Of a DNA stretch of 64,000 bases, positions 1 to 7,492 are shown one piece after another. Position 1 is the first letter of the stretch; every line of letters begins with the position of its first letter. Origin of the DNA: VRUE01 sp963728365 (lineage in GTDB: Bacteria > Actinomycetota > Thermoleophilia > Solirubrobacterales > 70-9). The stretch spans positions 2,212,463 through 2,276,462 of the forward strand of contig CAVSJI010000001.1 in assembly GCA_963728365.1 (NCBI GenBank). Reading direction: 5' to 3'. The notes beneath the pieces were generated by a model. That model was not told where the DNA came from, did not search any database, and worked only from the letters and a program-made list of their open reading frames with translations. Made by a program: the position numbers and the translations under genes.

Positions 1-261
1 CGCGTGCTTGACCTGGTCGGTGCGCGTGTGGACGACCATGCCGTCGCGCACCGGGGTCGAGCAGGAGGTCTGCAGCTTCGGGATTCCCTCGATCTCGACC
101 AGGCACATGCGGCAGGCGCCGACTGGCTCGCCCAGCTTCGGCTCATAACAGAAGACCGGGATCTCGACGTCGCCCCGCTTGGCGGCGTCATGCAGCATCT
201 CCCCCTCGGTCGCCCGCACCTCGCGTCCGTCGATCACGAGCGTGACCTCCCTGCCGCTCAT
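1..261 (-). CDS. nuoG: NADH-quinone oxidoreductase subunit G, N-terminal part (runs off window)
   Basis: Only the first 87 codons are in the window; the gene continues beyond base 1. The translation begins MSGREVTLVIDGREV and contains a ferredoxin-like [2Fe-2S] motif (CYEPKLGEPVGACRMCLVEI, about residues 38-57) followed by a further Cys in SCSTPV, the spacing expected for the N-terminal 2Fe-2S domain of NuoG. In complex I this subunit carries the electron-transfer chain of iron-sulfur clusters between NuoF/NuoE and NuoB. It is the last gene of the visible nuoABCDEFG series. A 14-bp inverted repeat separates it from nuoF, which may tune expression of the downstream part. Confidence 0.9.
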   Translation of the reverse strand, partial: MSGREVTLVIDGREVRATEGEMLHDAAKRGDVEIPVFCYEPKLGEPVGACRMCLVEIEGIPKLQTSCSTPVRDGMVVHTRTDQVKHA

Positions 262-270
262 CGTCTTCCC

Positions 271-317
271 TTCCGGTGCGCCTTATGTGGGTATACGCCG
301 TAAAAGGCGCACCGGAA
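271..317. repeat. Palindromic element, family 2 copy A (TTCCGGTGCGCCTT arms)
   Basis: Perfect 14-bp arms at 271-284 (ttccggtgcgcctt) and 304-317 enclose a 19-nt loop. It fills the gap between nuoF and nuoG. Related copies lie at 23566-23612 and 30349-30397. No T-run follows it, so it is not a classical terminator; RNA processing or stabilisation inside the operon mRNA is a reasonable guess. Confidence 0.8.
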
Positions 318-319
318 CG

Positions 320-1648
320 TCATGTGGACGCTCCCAGGGTCTCGGGAGCGCCCTGGACGACCGGGATGCGGTCGGCGACCGCGGGCGCGCCTTCGCTGGC
401 GGCGGCGATCGCCGCCTCGAACTCGTCGCGGAACTTGCGGACCATCGCGCCTACCGGCATCGCCATCGAGTCGCCGAGCACGCAGAGGCAGTGGCCGATG
501 ATGTTCTCCTGCACCGAGGCGACGATGTCGAGATCCATCGGCGTCGCCTCGCCGCGCACCACCCGCTCCAGCATCTTCACCGTCCAGTTGGTGCCCTCGC
601 GGCAGGGGGTGCACTTGCCGCAGGACTCGTGGTGGTAGAAGCGCGCCGTGCGCAGCGCCATGTGGGGGATCGAGACCGCGTCGTCGGCGACGATGATCGA
701 GCCCGAGCCGAGCATCGAGCCCGCCTCGGCCATCGCCTCGAAGCTGTAGGGGAGATCGAGGCCCTCCTCGGCGCGCAGCACCGGCGAGGAGGAGCCGCCC
801 GGGTAGAAGGCCTTGACCTCGCGGCTCTCGTGCGGGCCCCCGGCGAGGTCGTAGATCAGCTCGCGGGTGGAGATCCCCAGCTCGACCTCGTAGTTGCCGG
901 GGCGGCGCACGCAGCCGGAGACCGAGACGACCTTGGTGCCGGGCGACTGCTCGGTGCCGAAGCCGCGGAACCACTCGGCGCCGTGGGCGACGATGTGGGG
1001 CACGTTGGAGAGGGTCTCGACGTTGTTGATCAGCGTTGGCCCGCCGTAGAGTCCCTGCACCGCGGGGAAGGGCGGCTTGAGGCGCGGGTTGCCGCGCTTG
1101 CCCTCGAGCGCGTCGAGCAGCGCCGTCTCCTCGCCGCAGATGTAGGCGCCGGCGCCGCGGTGGACGACCAGCTCCAGGTCGCGGTGCGTGCCGAGGATGT
1201 CCCTGCCGAGATAGCCCGCCTCGTAGGCTTCGGCGACGGCGGCGTCGAGGACGTCGGCCTGCGAGTCGTACTCGCCGCGGATGAAGATGAAGGCGTGGCC
1301 GGCGTCGGCGGCGAGCGCCGCGATCGCTATCCCCTCGATCAGCTGGTGCGGGTTGCGCTGCATCAGCTCCCTGTCCTTGAAGGCGCCCGGCTCGGACTCA
1401 TCCGCGTTGCAGCAGAGGTACTTCTGCATCTCCCCTCGCGGCAGGAAGGAGGCCTTCTTGCCCATCGAGAAGCCAGCCCCGCCGCGCCCGCGCAGGCCCG
1501 AGTCTTCGAGCTCGGAGAGCACCTCGTCGGCCTCCATCTCGCGGTAGGCCCGCTCGAGGGTCGCATAGCCGCCGTAGCCCCTGTAGCCGGCGACCGTGCG
1601 CAGGGCGGGGTCTTCGGCGTTCTTGAGCAGCATCCGCGTTTCAGGCAT
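320..1648 (-). CDS. nuoF: NADH-quinone oxidoreductase subunit F
   Basis: 442 aa, the normal size for NuoF, the subunit that binds FMN and NADH and passes electrons to the N3 [4Fe-4S] cluster. RGRGGAGF (residues 53-60) is the nucleotide/FMN-binding glycine motif; GAYICGEETALLDALEG is the family's second signature; ESCGKCTPCREG (341-352) plus Cys387 supply the four cluster ligands. The ATG at 1648 overlaps the end of nuoE by 8 bp (ATGCCTGA), which fixes the start and implies translational coupling. A much longer open frame extends upstream but is only a shadow of nuoE. Confidence 0.97.
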   Translation of the reverse strand: MPETRMLLKNAEDPALRTVAGYRGYGGYATLERAYREMEADEVLSELEDSGLRGRGGAGFSMGKKASFLPRGEMQKYLCCNADESEPGAFKDRELMQRNPHQLIEGIAIAALAADAGHAFIFIRGEYDSQADVLDAAVAEAYEAGYLGRDILGTHRDLELVVHRGAGAYICGEETALLDALEGKRGNPRLKPPFPAVQGLYGGPTLINNVETLSNVPHIVAHGAEWFRGFGTEQSPGTKVVSVSGCVRRPGNYEVELGISTRELIYDLAGGPHESREVKAFYPGGSSSPVLRAEEGLDLPYSFEAMAEAGSMLGSGSIIVADDAVSIPHMALRTARFYHHESCGKCTPCREGTNWTVKMLERVVRGEATPMDLDIVASVQENIIGHCLCVLGDSMAMPVGAMVRKFRDEFEAAIAAASEGAPAVADRIPVVQGAPETLGAST

Positions 1649-2237
1649 CGGGGCCTCCCGGTAGCGGTCGGCGCTCCAGCGCCTTCTCGGGCAGCACCTC
1701 GGCGCCCTCGCGCAACTGCTCGATCGCGGTCTTCGCCTCGCCCGTCTCCAGGGGCCCGAAGTAGCGCTCGTCGATCGAGGCCATCGGCGCGATGTCGCAG
1801 GCGCCGAGGCACTCGAACCCGGTGACGAAGAAGTCCTCGTCGCCCTCGGCCGCCGCGCGGAAGGCCTCGAGCAGCTCGTCGCCGCCGCGCATCCAGCAGG
1901 AGATGTTGGTGCAGACGGCGACCTTATGGGTCCCCACCGGCTCCGTATGCAGCAGGTCGTAGAAGCTCGCCACCGACTCCAGGTAGGCCGGCGTGACCCG
2001 CATAACCGCCGCGGCCTGCCGAATCCCCTCCGGCGTGCACCATCCGTACAAGCGCTGCACGGCCCAAAGCGCCGGAATCGACGCAGATTTCCGATCGGGG
2101 TACCGCCCCATGAGCTCTTCAATCCGCTCCCGCAGCTCGTCGGGGCAATCGACCTGATGAAGCTCAGGAACCTCCTCCGGCGTCCGATCCGGAACCCGTC
2201 CCTCGGTAAGCGCGACGTCAACCGGAAGTTCAGGCAC
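1641..2237 (-). CDS. nuoE: NADH-quinone oxidoreductase subunit E
   Basis: About 198 aa. The four cysteines at about 109, 114, 143 and 147 (CTNISC, CLGAC) form the thioredoxin-like [2Fe-2S] N1a site of the 24-kDa subunit. The frame stays open up to 2372, but that upstream part is encoded by the palindrome at 2283-2377, so it is unlikely to be protein. GTG at 2237 is preceded by aagggggag, a good ribosome site, and is preferred; GTG at 2258 is the alternative. It lies between nuoD and nuoF and overlaps nuoF by 8 bp. Confidence 0.93.
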   Translation of the reverse strand: MPELPVDVALTEGRVPDRTPEEVPELHQVDCPDELRERIEELMGRYPDRKSASIPALWAVQRLYGWCTPEGIRQAAAVMRVTPAYLESVASFYDLLHTEPVGTHKVAVCTNISCWMRGGDELLEAFRAAAEGDEDFFVTGFECLGACDIAPMASIDERYFGPLETGEAKTAIEQLREGAEVLPEKALERRPLPGGPDA

Positions 2238-2282
2238 AAGCTCCCCCTTCGCTTGCACCCGACTCTGTGAGGCGGTTCGCGA

Positions 2283-2377
2283 GAGGGGTGCGGGGACCCC
2301 CTCCGACGGGCGGATACTCAAATTGGCGGTCCAACTGGACCGCCAATTGTCCGGCGGAGGGGGTCCCCGCACCCCTC
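2283..2377. repeat. 95-bp composite palindrome between nuoD and nuoE
   Basis: Outer arms of 23 bp are perfect complements (2283-2305 and 2355-2377). An inner hairpin has 12-bp perfect arms, aattggcggtcc at 2321-2332 and its complement at 2337-2348, with a 4-nt loop. The right end overlaps the nuoD stop codon at 2376. In the minus-strand operon transcript it would form a very stable stem just ahead of nuoE, close to the nuoE start region. No T-run, so processing, attenuation or mRNA protection are all possible. Confidence 0.85.
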
Positions 2378-3617
2378 ACCGATCCACACCCCCCAGAATC
2401 GGGTCGAGCATCCCCAGGCTGCAGATCATGTCGGCGATGTATTCGTCGGTCGACATGTCCCTGAAGGCCTGTAGGTTGACGAAGGAGGGGTCGCGGAAGT
2501 GGACCCGGGCCGGCTTCGCCGAGCCGTCGGCGAGCACGAAGCAGCCGAGCTCGCCGCGCGGCGACTCGATCGCGTAGTAGGTCTCGCCCGGCCCGACCCG
2601 GTAGCCCTCGGTTACCAGCTTGAAGTGGTGGATCAGCGACTCCATCGAGGTAGAGAGCTCCGAGCGCGGCGGCAGCACGTACTTGCGGTCGTCGGCGATG
2701 AACGGCCCTTCCGGCAGGCCCTCGAGCGCCTGCTCGACGATCCGCGTCGACTCGACCATCTCGGCGACCCGCACCCGGTAGCGGTCGTAGTTGTCGCCGA
2801 CCGTGCCGACCGGGATCTTGAAGTCCATCTCCGGGTAGGCCAGGTAGTCGAAGGCCTTGCGCAGGTCCCAGGGCTCGCCGGCGGCGCGCAGCAGCGGCCC
2901 GGTGACGCCCAGTTCCAGCAGCCGCTCGCGCGGCACGACGCCGGTGCCCTTGGTGCGCGAGAGGAAGACCTCGTTGCGGTCGAGCAGCGCCTGGTACTGC
3001 TCGACCCGCACCGGCATCTCGGCGACGAAGGAGCGCAGCTTCTCGGCGAAGCCGAGGGGGATGTCCTCGATCACGCCGCCGACCTGGAAGTAGCGGGTGT
3101 GCATCCGCTGCCCGGTCGCCATCTCGAAGAGGTCGAGGATCCGGTCGCGCTCGCGGAAGCAGTACCAGAGCATCGAGATCGCGCCGAGGTCGAGCGCCGT
3201 CGTCCCCAGCCAGACCAGGTGGGAGTGGATCCGGTTGAGCTCGAGGAAGATCGTCCGCAGGTACTTTGCCCGCGGTGGGATCTCGAGCTCGATCAACCGC
3301 TCGACCGCGCCGCAGAAGGCCTGCATCTGGAAGAAGTAGGAGACGTAGTCCATCCGCTCGACGAAGGGGATGACCTTCCAGTAGCTCTTGTCCTCGCAGG
3401 ACTTTTCGATCCCCGTGTGGACGTAGCCGATCACCGGCCGCAGGTCGCGCACCACCTCGCCCTCGAGGTCAACGACGAGCCGCAGCACCCCGTGCGTGGC
3501 CGGGTGGTGCGGCCCGATGTTGACCGTCATCACCTCACTGCGCTCCGGGGACGTGCCGTCACTTAGAGGTCCGTATGGGTTCATAACTTGCGGCACGTCC
3601 CCGCTTGCCTCAGCCAT
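2376..3617 (-). CDS. nuoD: NADH-quinone oxidoreductase subunit D
   Basis: 413 aa, the 49-kDa subunit that forms the quinone-binding pocket with NuoB. Signatures seen: MTVNIGPHHPATHGVLR (residues about 30-46), IGYVHTGIEK, and the C-terminal IADMICSLGMLDPILGGVDR. The ATG at 3617 overlaps the nuoC stop by 8 bp (ATGGCTGA), the same coupling as elsewhere in the operon, which argues for this start. Residues about 6-25 are not family sequence: they are encoded by a 58-bp palindromic repeat (3546-3603) lying in frame. If translation instead starts at the Met about 30 codons in, the repeat would be a structured 5' leader. Confidence 0.96.
   Translation of the reverse strand: MAEASGDVPQVMNPYGPLSDGTSPERSEVMTVNIGPHHPATHGVLRLVVDLEGEVVRDLRPVIGYVHTGIEKSCEDKSYWKVIPFVERMDYVSYFFQMQAFCGAVERLIELEIPPRAKYLRTIFLELNRIHSHLVWLGTTALDLGAISMLWYCFRERDRILDLFEMATGQRMHTRYFQVGGVIEDIPLGFAEKLRSFVAEMPVRVEQYQALLDRNEVFLSRTKGTGVVPRERLLELGVTGPLLRAAGEPWDLRKAFDYLAYPEMDFKIPVGTVGDNYDRYRVRVAEMVESTRIVEQALEGLPEGPFIADDRKYVLPPRSELSTSMESLIHHFKLVTEGYRVGPGETYYAIESPRGELGCFVLADGSAKPARVHFRDPSFVNLQAFRDMSTDEYIADMICSLGMLDPILGGVDR
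3546..3603. repeat. Palindromic element, family 1 copy A, inside the nuoD reading frame
   Basis: 58 bp with perfect 13-bp terminal arms (cggggacgtgccg at 3546-3558, complement at 3591-3603) and an imperfect inner stem. The same length and ends recur at 10850-10907 and, slightly diverged, at 33338-33394. It sits immediately after the first codons of nuoD and keeps the frame open, adding about 19 codons. Confidence 0.88.
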
Positions 3618-4125
3618 AGTTGCGCTCGTTGAAGGTGAAGGTGACGGGCTCGCCGCCGATCGGGAAGTCGCGGCGCTGGGGCCAGCCGACGTAGTCCTCG
3701 GGCAGCAGGATGCGGGTCAGGTCGGGGTGGCCCTTGAAGACGATCCCGAAGAAGTCGAAGACCTCGCGCTCCTGGAAGTCCGCAGTGGGAAACAGCTCGA
3801 CGCACGAGTCGATTTCTGGGAGCTCGTCACCGCGGTCGTCCAAAAGCGCCTTGACCCTGATGCGCTCGACTCTGTCCCTGTTGAGGAGCTCGTAGTGCAC
3901 CGCGAAGCGGGGCTCTGCCGGCAGGTAGTCGGCGGCGTGCAGGCTGGAGAGGAAGCGGTAACCCTGGCCGGGCGCCTCGCGCAGCCAGGTGAGCACGGCG
4001 AGCACCTGGGTCGGGTCGATCGAGAGGCTCGCGGAGCCGTGCTCGAAGCCGCTGTCGAGGACGGCGCCGGGGTGCTGGGACTCGATCTCGCCCCGGATCA
4101 GCTCCAGTCCGGGGGCGTCAGGCAC
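3610..4125 (-). CDS. nuoC: NADH-quinone oxidoreductase subunit C
   Basis: 171 aa, the 30-kDa subunit of the complex I peripheral arm. The family signature is clear near the C-terminus: EREVFDFFGIVFKGHPDLTR (about 118-137), followed by ILLPEDYVGWPQRRDFP. It is a separate gene here, not fused to nuoD. Its start overlaps the nuoB stop by 8 bp and its stop overlaps the nuoD start by 8 bp, so all three are probably translationally coupled. Confidence 0.96.
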   Translation of the reverse strand: MPDAPGLELIRGEIESQHPGAVLDSGFEHGSASLSIDPTQVLAVLTWLREAPGQGYRFLSSLHAADYLPAEPRFAVHYELLNRDRVERIRVKALLDDRGDELPEIDSCVELFPTADFQEREVFDFFGIVFKGHPDLTRILLPEDYVGWPQRRDFPIGGEPVTFTFNERNYG

Positions 4126-4765
4126 GGATCAGCTCCCGCGCCAGCTCGTAGGCCTCGCCGGCCTCGGCGCTCGGTTCGCTGCGCGGGCCGCCCCGGGCCC
4201 ACTCCTCGGTGCCGTGCGCGTTGTAGCGGGCACGCCAGCCCTGGTCGGGGTTGCCCTGGATCTTGCGCTGCAGCTTGGTGAAGCCGTAGAGGACCGCCTC
4301 GGGTCGTGGCGGGCAGCCGGGGACGTGCAGGTCGATCGGCATGAACTTGTCGGCGCCCTGGACGACGGCGTAGTTGGAGAACATGCCGCCGGAGGAGGAG
4401 CAGGCGCCCATCGAGATCGCCCACTTCGGCTCCAGCATCTGGTCGTAGAGGCGGCGGACGACCGGCGCCATCTTGATCGAGACCCGCCCGGAGAGGATGA
4501 TCATGTCGGCCTGGCGCGGCGAGGCGCGCAGGGCCTCGGCGCCGAATCGGGCCAGGTCGTAGCGTGCGGTGACGATCGAGATCGGCGCCTCGATCGCGCA
4601 GCAGGCGAGGCCGAAGGTGAGCGGGAAGATCGAGTTCGAGCGCGCCCAGCCGAGCATCTTCTCGAAGTTGGTCATCACGACCTTCTGCTCGACATAGCGC
4701 TCCAGCTCCTCGCCCTCGAGGTCACCGCGCAGCATGTCCCGGGCGCGCAGTTGGCGCTCGCGCAT
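4118..4765 (-). CDS. nuoB: NADH-quinone oxidoreductase subunit B
   Basis: About 215 aa. NuoB carries the terminal N2 [4Fe-4S] cluster next to the quinone site; the ligands are visible in GLACCAIE (Cys55-Cys56), MGACSSSGG and VPGCPPRPE. The C-terminal 50 residues past the core are acidic and variable. ATG at 4765 is chosen; a TTG at 4807 would add 14 residues and overlap nuoA by 10 bp, and a GGAGG overlaps the nuoA stop, so the start is not settled. Coupled to nuoC by an 8-bp overlap. Confidence 0.95.
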   Translation of the reverse strand: MRERQLRARDMLRGDLEGEELERYVEQKVVMTNFEKMLGWARSNSIFPLTFGLACCAIEAPISIVTARYDLARFGAEALRASPRQADMIILSGRVSIKMAPVVRRLYDQMLEPKWAISMGACSSSGGMFSNYAVVQGADKFMPIDLHVPGCPPRPEAVLYGFTKLQRKIQGNPDQGWRARYNAHGTEEWARGGPRSEPSAEAGEAYELARELIRA

Positions 4766-4797
4766 CGTCTGTCGCTCAACCGCCAGGGGCTGGCGCT

Positions 4798-5175
4798 CTA
4801 CCTCCAATTCAGAGCCCCCTTGCGCCAGACGTAGACGTAGGCGACCAGCAGCAGGAAGACGAAGGTGATCAACTCGCCGAGCACGAAGACGCTGTCGGCT
4901 TCCTTGAGGATCACCCCGATCGGATAGAGGAAGACGACCTCGATGTCGAAGAGGATGAAGAGCATCGCGATCAGGTAGAAGCTGACGCCGAAGCGCAGCC
5001 CGTGCGCGGCCTCGACCGGAATCCCGGACTCGTACGGCTCGCCCTGCCGGCGGCTGGCAACGGTCGGGCGCTTGGGGCGCTTCGGCCCGACGACGTGGTT
5101 GAGCATCGCGAAGGCGAGCCCCACTCCGAGGCCGAGGAAGGCGAAGACGAGAATCGGCAGGTAGCTCTTCAGCAC
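4798..5175 (-). CDS. nuoA: NADH-quinone oxidoreductase subunit A
   Basis: 125 aa with three predicted membrane helices (about 6-28, 64-86, 94-114), the expected topology of NuoA. The loop motif YESGIPVEAAHGLRFGVSFY (about 49-68) is the conserved family core, followed by FDIEVVFLYP. GTG start at 5175. It is the first gene of the minus-strand nuo operon; the 155-bp gap to the divergent gene at 5331 should hold the operon promoter. Confidence 0.95.
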   Translation of the reverse strand: MLKSYLPILVFAFLGLGVGLAFAMLNHVVGPKRPKRPTVASRRQGEPYESGIPVEAAHGLRFGVSFYLIAMLFILFDIEVVFLYPIGVILKEADSVFVLGELITFVFLLLVAYVYVWRKGALNWR

Positions 5176-5242
5176 TGGGAAGTCGTTTCGGGCCTGCGGC
5201 TCGCGGGGCGCCCTTCGCCTCGCCTCACCGCCTGCTCGGCGA

Positions 5243-5271
5243 GTTATATACCTGCTTGTAACACATTGCTA
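5243..5271 (-). promoter_or_regulatory. Possible nuo operon promoter
   Basis: Reading the minus strand, tagcaa (about 5266-5271) is followed 17 nt later by tataac (5243-5248), close to a -10 consensus. This AT-rich patch is the only one in the 155-bp divergent gap. It would leave a leader of about 60 nt before nuoA. The -35 match is weak. Confidence 0.35.
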
Positions 5272-5330
5272 CATAGTGATTTTCCGCATCAGCAAGCCGA
5301 ACCCCGACCCTTTCAGGAGGAAATAGCCCC

Positions 5331-5765
5331 GTGGCGGAGGTCCATCTCATCGTCGGTTGCGCCCTGATCGCGCTCAACGGCGCCGGCTTCGCGGTCGGCG
5401 GAATCGCCTGGTATCGCGCCCGTCCCTCGATCCGCTTCTGGTACCTGCTGCGTGCCGCGCAGGCATCCGTCTTCCTGCAGGCGCTGCTCGGCGGCCTGCT
5501 CGTCTTCAGCGGCCACGAGCCCGACGAAAGCCTCCACTACCTCTACGGTCTGCTGCCCCTCTTCGTCTCCTTCCTCGCCGAGGGCGCCCGCGCCGGCGCC
5601 GCCGAGCGCGAGCTGCGCGACGTCGACTTCGAATCGCTGTCCGCCGACGCCCAGCAGGCGATGGCTTTGGCGATCGTGCGGCGCGAGATGGGGATCATGG
5701 CCGTCAGCTGCGGGGTGATCCTCTTCCTGGCGCTGCGGGCGGCGACTACGGGCGGGGCGTTCTGA
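5331..5765 (+). CDS. Small membrane protein of unknown function
   Basis: 144 aa, GTG start set by a strong aggagg at 5316-5321. Hydrophobicity suggests four membrane helices (about 5-27, 38-60, 66-85, 116-137) with a short charged loop near 90-112 (EGARAGAAERELRDVDFESL). I do not recognise a family. It is divergent from nuoA and shares its upstream region, so it could respond to the same signal, but nothing in the sequence ties it to complex I function. A 26-bp perfect inverted repeat follows its stop by 20 bp. Confidence 0.7.
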   Translation: MAEVHLIVGCALIALNGAGFAVGGIAWYRARPSIRFWYLLRAAQASVFLQALLGGLLVFSGHEPDESLHYLYGLLPLFVSFLAEGARAGAAERELRDVDFESLSADAQQAMALAIVRREMGIMAVSCGVILFLALRAATTGGAF

Positions 5766-5785
5766 CGGTTGCTTGTGGCGGGGCC

Positions 5786-5860
5786 GGAGGGCCGGACGCC
5801 TCTCCCAAAACGCTCGGCAGGAGCCTCACAGAGTGTTTTGGGAGAGGCGTCCGGCCCTCC
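5786..5860. repeat. 75-bp palindrome with perfect 26-bp arms
   Basis: Arms 5786-5811 and 5835-5860 are exact complements, with a 23-nt loop. The arms begin ggagggccggacgcctctcc. It lies 20 bp after the stop of the membrane-protein gene. The stem could end transcription or protect the mRNA, but there is no T-run; its size and GC match the other palindromic elements of the window. Confidence 0.8.
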
Positions 5861-5980
5861 TTCTCAGGACGAGCGTCAGGCGCTGCCGGTGGTCTCGACA
5901 GGCTGCGCGGTAGAGGAGTTGGCTTGAGCTTCGTGGGCGCTCGCGGCTCTTGCCTATGCGGTTACCCAGCAAGCATTGGA

Positions 5981-5991
5981 TACCATATGGT
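5981..5991 (+). promoter_or_regulatory. -10 element and palindromic operator of the mazEF-type pair
   Basis: accatatggt (5982-5991) is a perfect 10-bp palindrome ending 2 nt before the antitoxin ATG, and taccat (5981-5986) fits a TAnnnT -10 element 7 nt before that ATG. An RHH antitoxin commonly represses its own promoter, so the palindrome is a natural operator candidate. This is inference from position and symmetry. Confidence 0.45.
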
Positions 5992-5993
5992 CG

Positions 5994-6260
5994 ATGGGTG
6001 GTCGCGACGGCGAGCGGACGCAGACTTTGGTTCAGCTCCACCGGGATCTGCTCCAGCGCCTTGACGAGCGCGCTGCTCGGGAAGGCAGGTCACGATCGGC
6101 GCTGATCCGCGATGCGATCAAGCTCTATCTCCATGACGAGGAACAGGCCAGAATCGACCGGGAAATCCGAGAAGGCTATGAACGGATCCCCGTCACCGAT
6201 GAGGAGATGGCTTGGGCCGAAGCGAGCGCCCGTGAAGCCGTCGAAGAAGAGCCATGGTGA
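5994..6260 (+). CDS. Ribbon-helix-helix antitoxin (MazE-like)
   Basis: 88 aa from ATG 5994. TQTLVQLHRDLLQRLDERAA (about 8-27) followed by REGRSRSALIRDAIKLYL is a CopG/Arc-type ribbon-helix-helix DNA-binding domain; the acidic C-terminal half (EEMAWAEASAREAVEEEPW) is the usual toxin-neutralising arm. The stop overlaps the MazF start by 7 bp, so the two are coupled. A TTG at 5976 would add six residues but reads through the presumed operator; the ATG is preferred and the mRNA is probably leaderless. Confidence 0.8.
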   Translation: MGGRDGERTQTLVQLHRDLLQRLDERAAREGRSRSALIRDAIKLYLHDEEQARIDREIREGYERIPVTDEEMAWAEASAREAVEEEPW

Positions 6261-6568
6261 AGCGGGGCGACATCTGCTGGGTGGAGTTGCCCGAAGAGAA
6301 GCGGCGGCCTGGCCTGATCTTGACTCGCTCGGAGGCGATCCCTGTCATGCGGAAGGTCACCGTTGCCTATCTGACCAGGACGATCCGGGGAATTCCGAGC
6401 GAGGTTCGTCTCGATCCCAGCGACGGCATGCCGGAAGAATGCGTGATTAGCCTCGACAACATTCGGACCGTGTCGAAAACGATTCTCAGCGATCCGATCG
6501 CGTCCCTCGCCGGGAAACGAATGGACGAGGTCTGTCAGGCGTTGGCGATTGCCACAGGCTGCGCTTGA
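6254..6568 (+). CDS. MazF-type toxin, mRNA endoribonuclease
   Basis: 104 aa, typical for MazF/PemK. The N-terminus VKRGDICWVELPEEKRRPGLIL (residues 2-23) is the family signature (RGD.W...L....RP.L.L), and LTRTIRGIPSEVRL and CVISLDNIRTVSK match the conserved strands around the active site. Such toxins cut single-stranded RNA at short sequences and are held in check by the antitoxin encoded just upstream. Reads as an intact type II toxin-antitoxin pair; target sequence cannot be predicted from this. Confidence 0.88.
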   Translation: MVKRGDICWVELPEEKRRPGLILTRSEAIPVMRKVTVAYLTRTIRGIPSEVRLDPSDGMPEECVISLDNIRTVSKTILSDPIASLAGKRMDEVCQALAIATGCA

Positions 6569-6574
6569 ATGCCC

Positions 6575-7051
6575 TCACCGCAGCGGCCGGTACTCGCCGC
6601 CGCTGAAGACGAGGGGGACGCCTTCGCCCGTCGCCAGGTCGCGAACCTCGCCGGTGACGATCACGTGGTCGCCGCCCGCGATCACGTCGTGGAGGTCGCA
6701 GGCGATGAAGGCGAGGGCACCGTCGATTGCCGGGATGCCCTTGCGGTCGGTCCAGACGACGTTCTGCCACTTCTCGGCGACCGGGGCCTTGGAGGCGAAG
6801 CTGCGGGCCAGGTTCTCTTGGCCCGCGTGCAGGACGTTGACGGCGAAGCGGTTGGCCGCCTGCACCGCCAGCAGGGTGCGCGAGCCGCGGTCTAGGCAGG
6901 CGAGCATCAGCATCGGCTCGATCGAAAGCGAGCAGACCGCGTTGGCCGTCGCGCCGGCCGGCCCGTCGGGGCCGGCGGCGCTCACCACGGTGACGCCGGT
7001 GGGCAGCAGCCCCATCGCGGCGCGGAAGCGGTCGGGGTCGGGCTGACTCAT
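6575..7051 (-). CDS. Flavin reductase-like FMN-binding protein
   Basis: 158 aa from ATG 7051; the upstream extension of the frame is a shadow. The sequence RAAMGLLPTGVTVVSA, GATANAVCSLSIEPMLMLACLD and FAVNVLHAGQENLARSFA is the pattern of the flavin reductase-like (HpaC/FMN-split barrel) family, which supplies reduced flavin to a partner monooxygenase or acts as a small flavoprotein. GGDHVIVTGEV is the conserved late strand. No partner oxygenase is adjacent, so its substrate is unknown. Divergent from the cytochrome c gene with only 30 bp between start codons and overlapping -10 elements. Confidence 0.87.
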   Translation of the reverse strand: MSQPDPDRFRAAMGLLPTGVTVVSAAGPDGPAGATANAVCSLSIEPMLMLACLDRGSRTLLAVQAANRFAVNVLHAGQENLARSFASKAPVAEKWQNVVWTDRKGIPAIDGALAFIACDLHDVIAGGDHVIVTGEVRDLATGEGVPLVFSGGEYRPLR

Positions 7052-7072
7052 GGCTGCCCGGGACAATATGAT
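7043..7072. promoter_or_regulatory. Divergent promoter with overlapping -10 elements
   Basis: On the plus strand tatgat (7067-7072) lies 9 nt before the cytochrome GTG, with ctgact (7043-7048) 18 nt further up as a fair -35. On the minus strand tattgt (complement of 7063-7068) lies 11 nt before the flavin reductase ATG. The two -10 hexamers overlap, so one symmetric site may fire both ways and give leaderless or nearly leaderless mRNAs. Confidence 0.55.
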
Positions 7073-7081
7073 GCCCGCCGC

Positions 7082-7480
7082 GTGCGCCCCGCTCTTGCCA
7101 CAGCCGTCGCCGTCCTCGCCGCCCTCGGGCTTACCGCCTGCGGGTTCGGCCAGCAGAGCGTCTCCGTGCCCCCGGACAGCTCCAACCACGAAGGGGCGGA
7201 GCTCTTCGCCACGCACTGCTCCGGCTGCCACACGCTGACCGCCGCCGGCACGCAGGGCACCGGCAACCGTGGCCAGCGCACGCAGGGTCCGAGCCTCAAC
7301 CAGCGAACCGAGACCTATGAAGACGCGCTCTTCGCGATCCAGAACGGCGGCTTCTCGGGCGCGATCATGCCCCAGAACATCGTCGTCGGCAAGGAAGCCG
7401 AAGAGGTCGCCCGCTTCGTCGCCACGTACGCCGGGGACGAAGCTGAAGAATCGCCGCGTCCCGGCGAGTCCTCGCCCTAA
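7082..7480 (+). CDS. Lipoprotein cytochrome c
   Basis: 132 aa with a lipoprotein signal: hydrophobic MRPALATAVAVLAALGLTAC, lipobox Cys20. Mature part has one haem-binding motif CSGCH (46-50) and a likely axial Met in GAIMPQNIV (about 95). It resembles single-haem, membrane-anchored class I cytochromes that carry electrons on the outer face of the membrane. The tail (EAEESPRPGESSP) is acidic and disordered. GTG 7082 is the only in-frame start near the promoter; no ribosome site is seen, fitting a leaderless mRNA. serS follows after 12 bp. Confidence 0.88.
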   Translation: MRPALATAVAVLAALGLTACGFGQQSVSVPPDSSNHEGAELFATHCSGCHTLTAAGTQGTGNRGQRTQGPSLNQRTETYEDALFAIQNGGFSGAIMPQNIVVGKEAEEVARFVATYAGDEAEESPRPGESSP

Positions 7481-7492
7481 CCTTCACGGGCG

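Noticed and set aside
2238..2372. Longer NuoE start
   Set aside because: The added residues are encoded by the palindromic element and have no similarity to the 24-kDa subunit.
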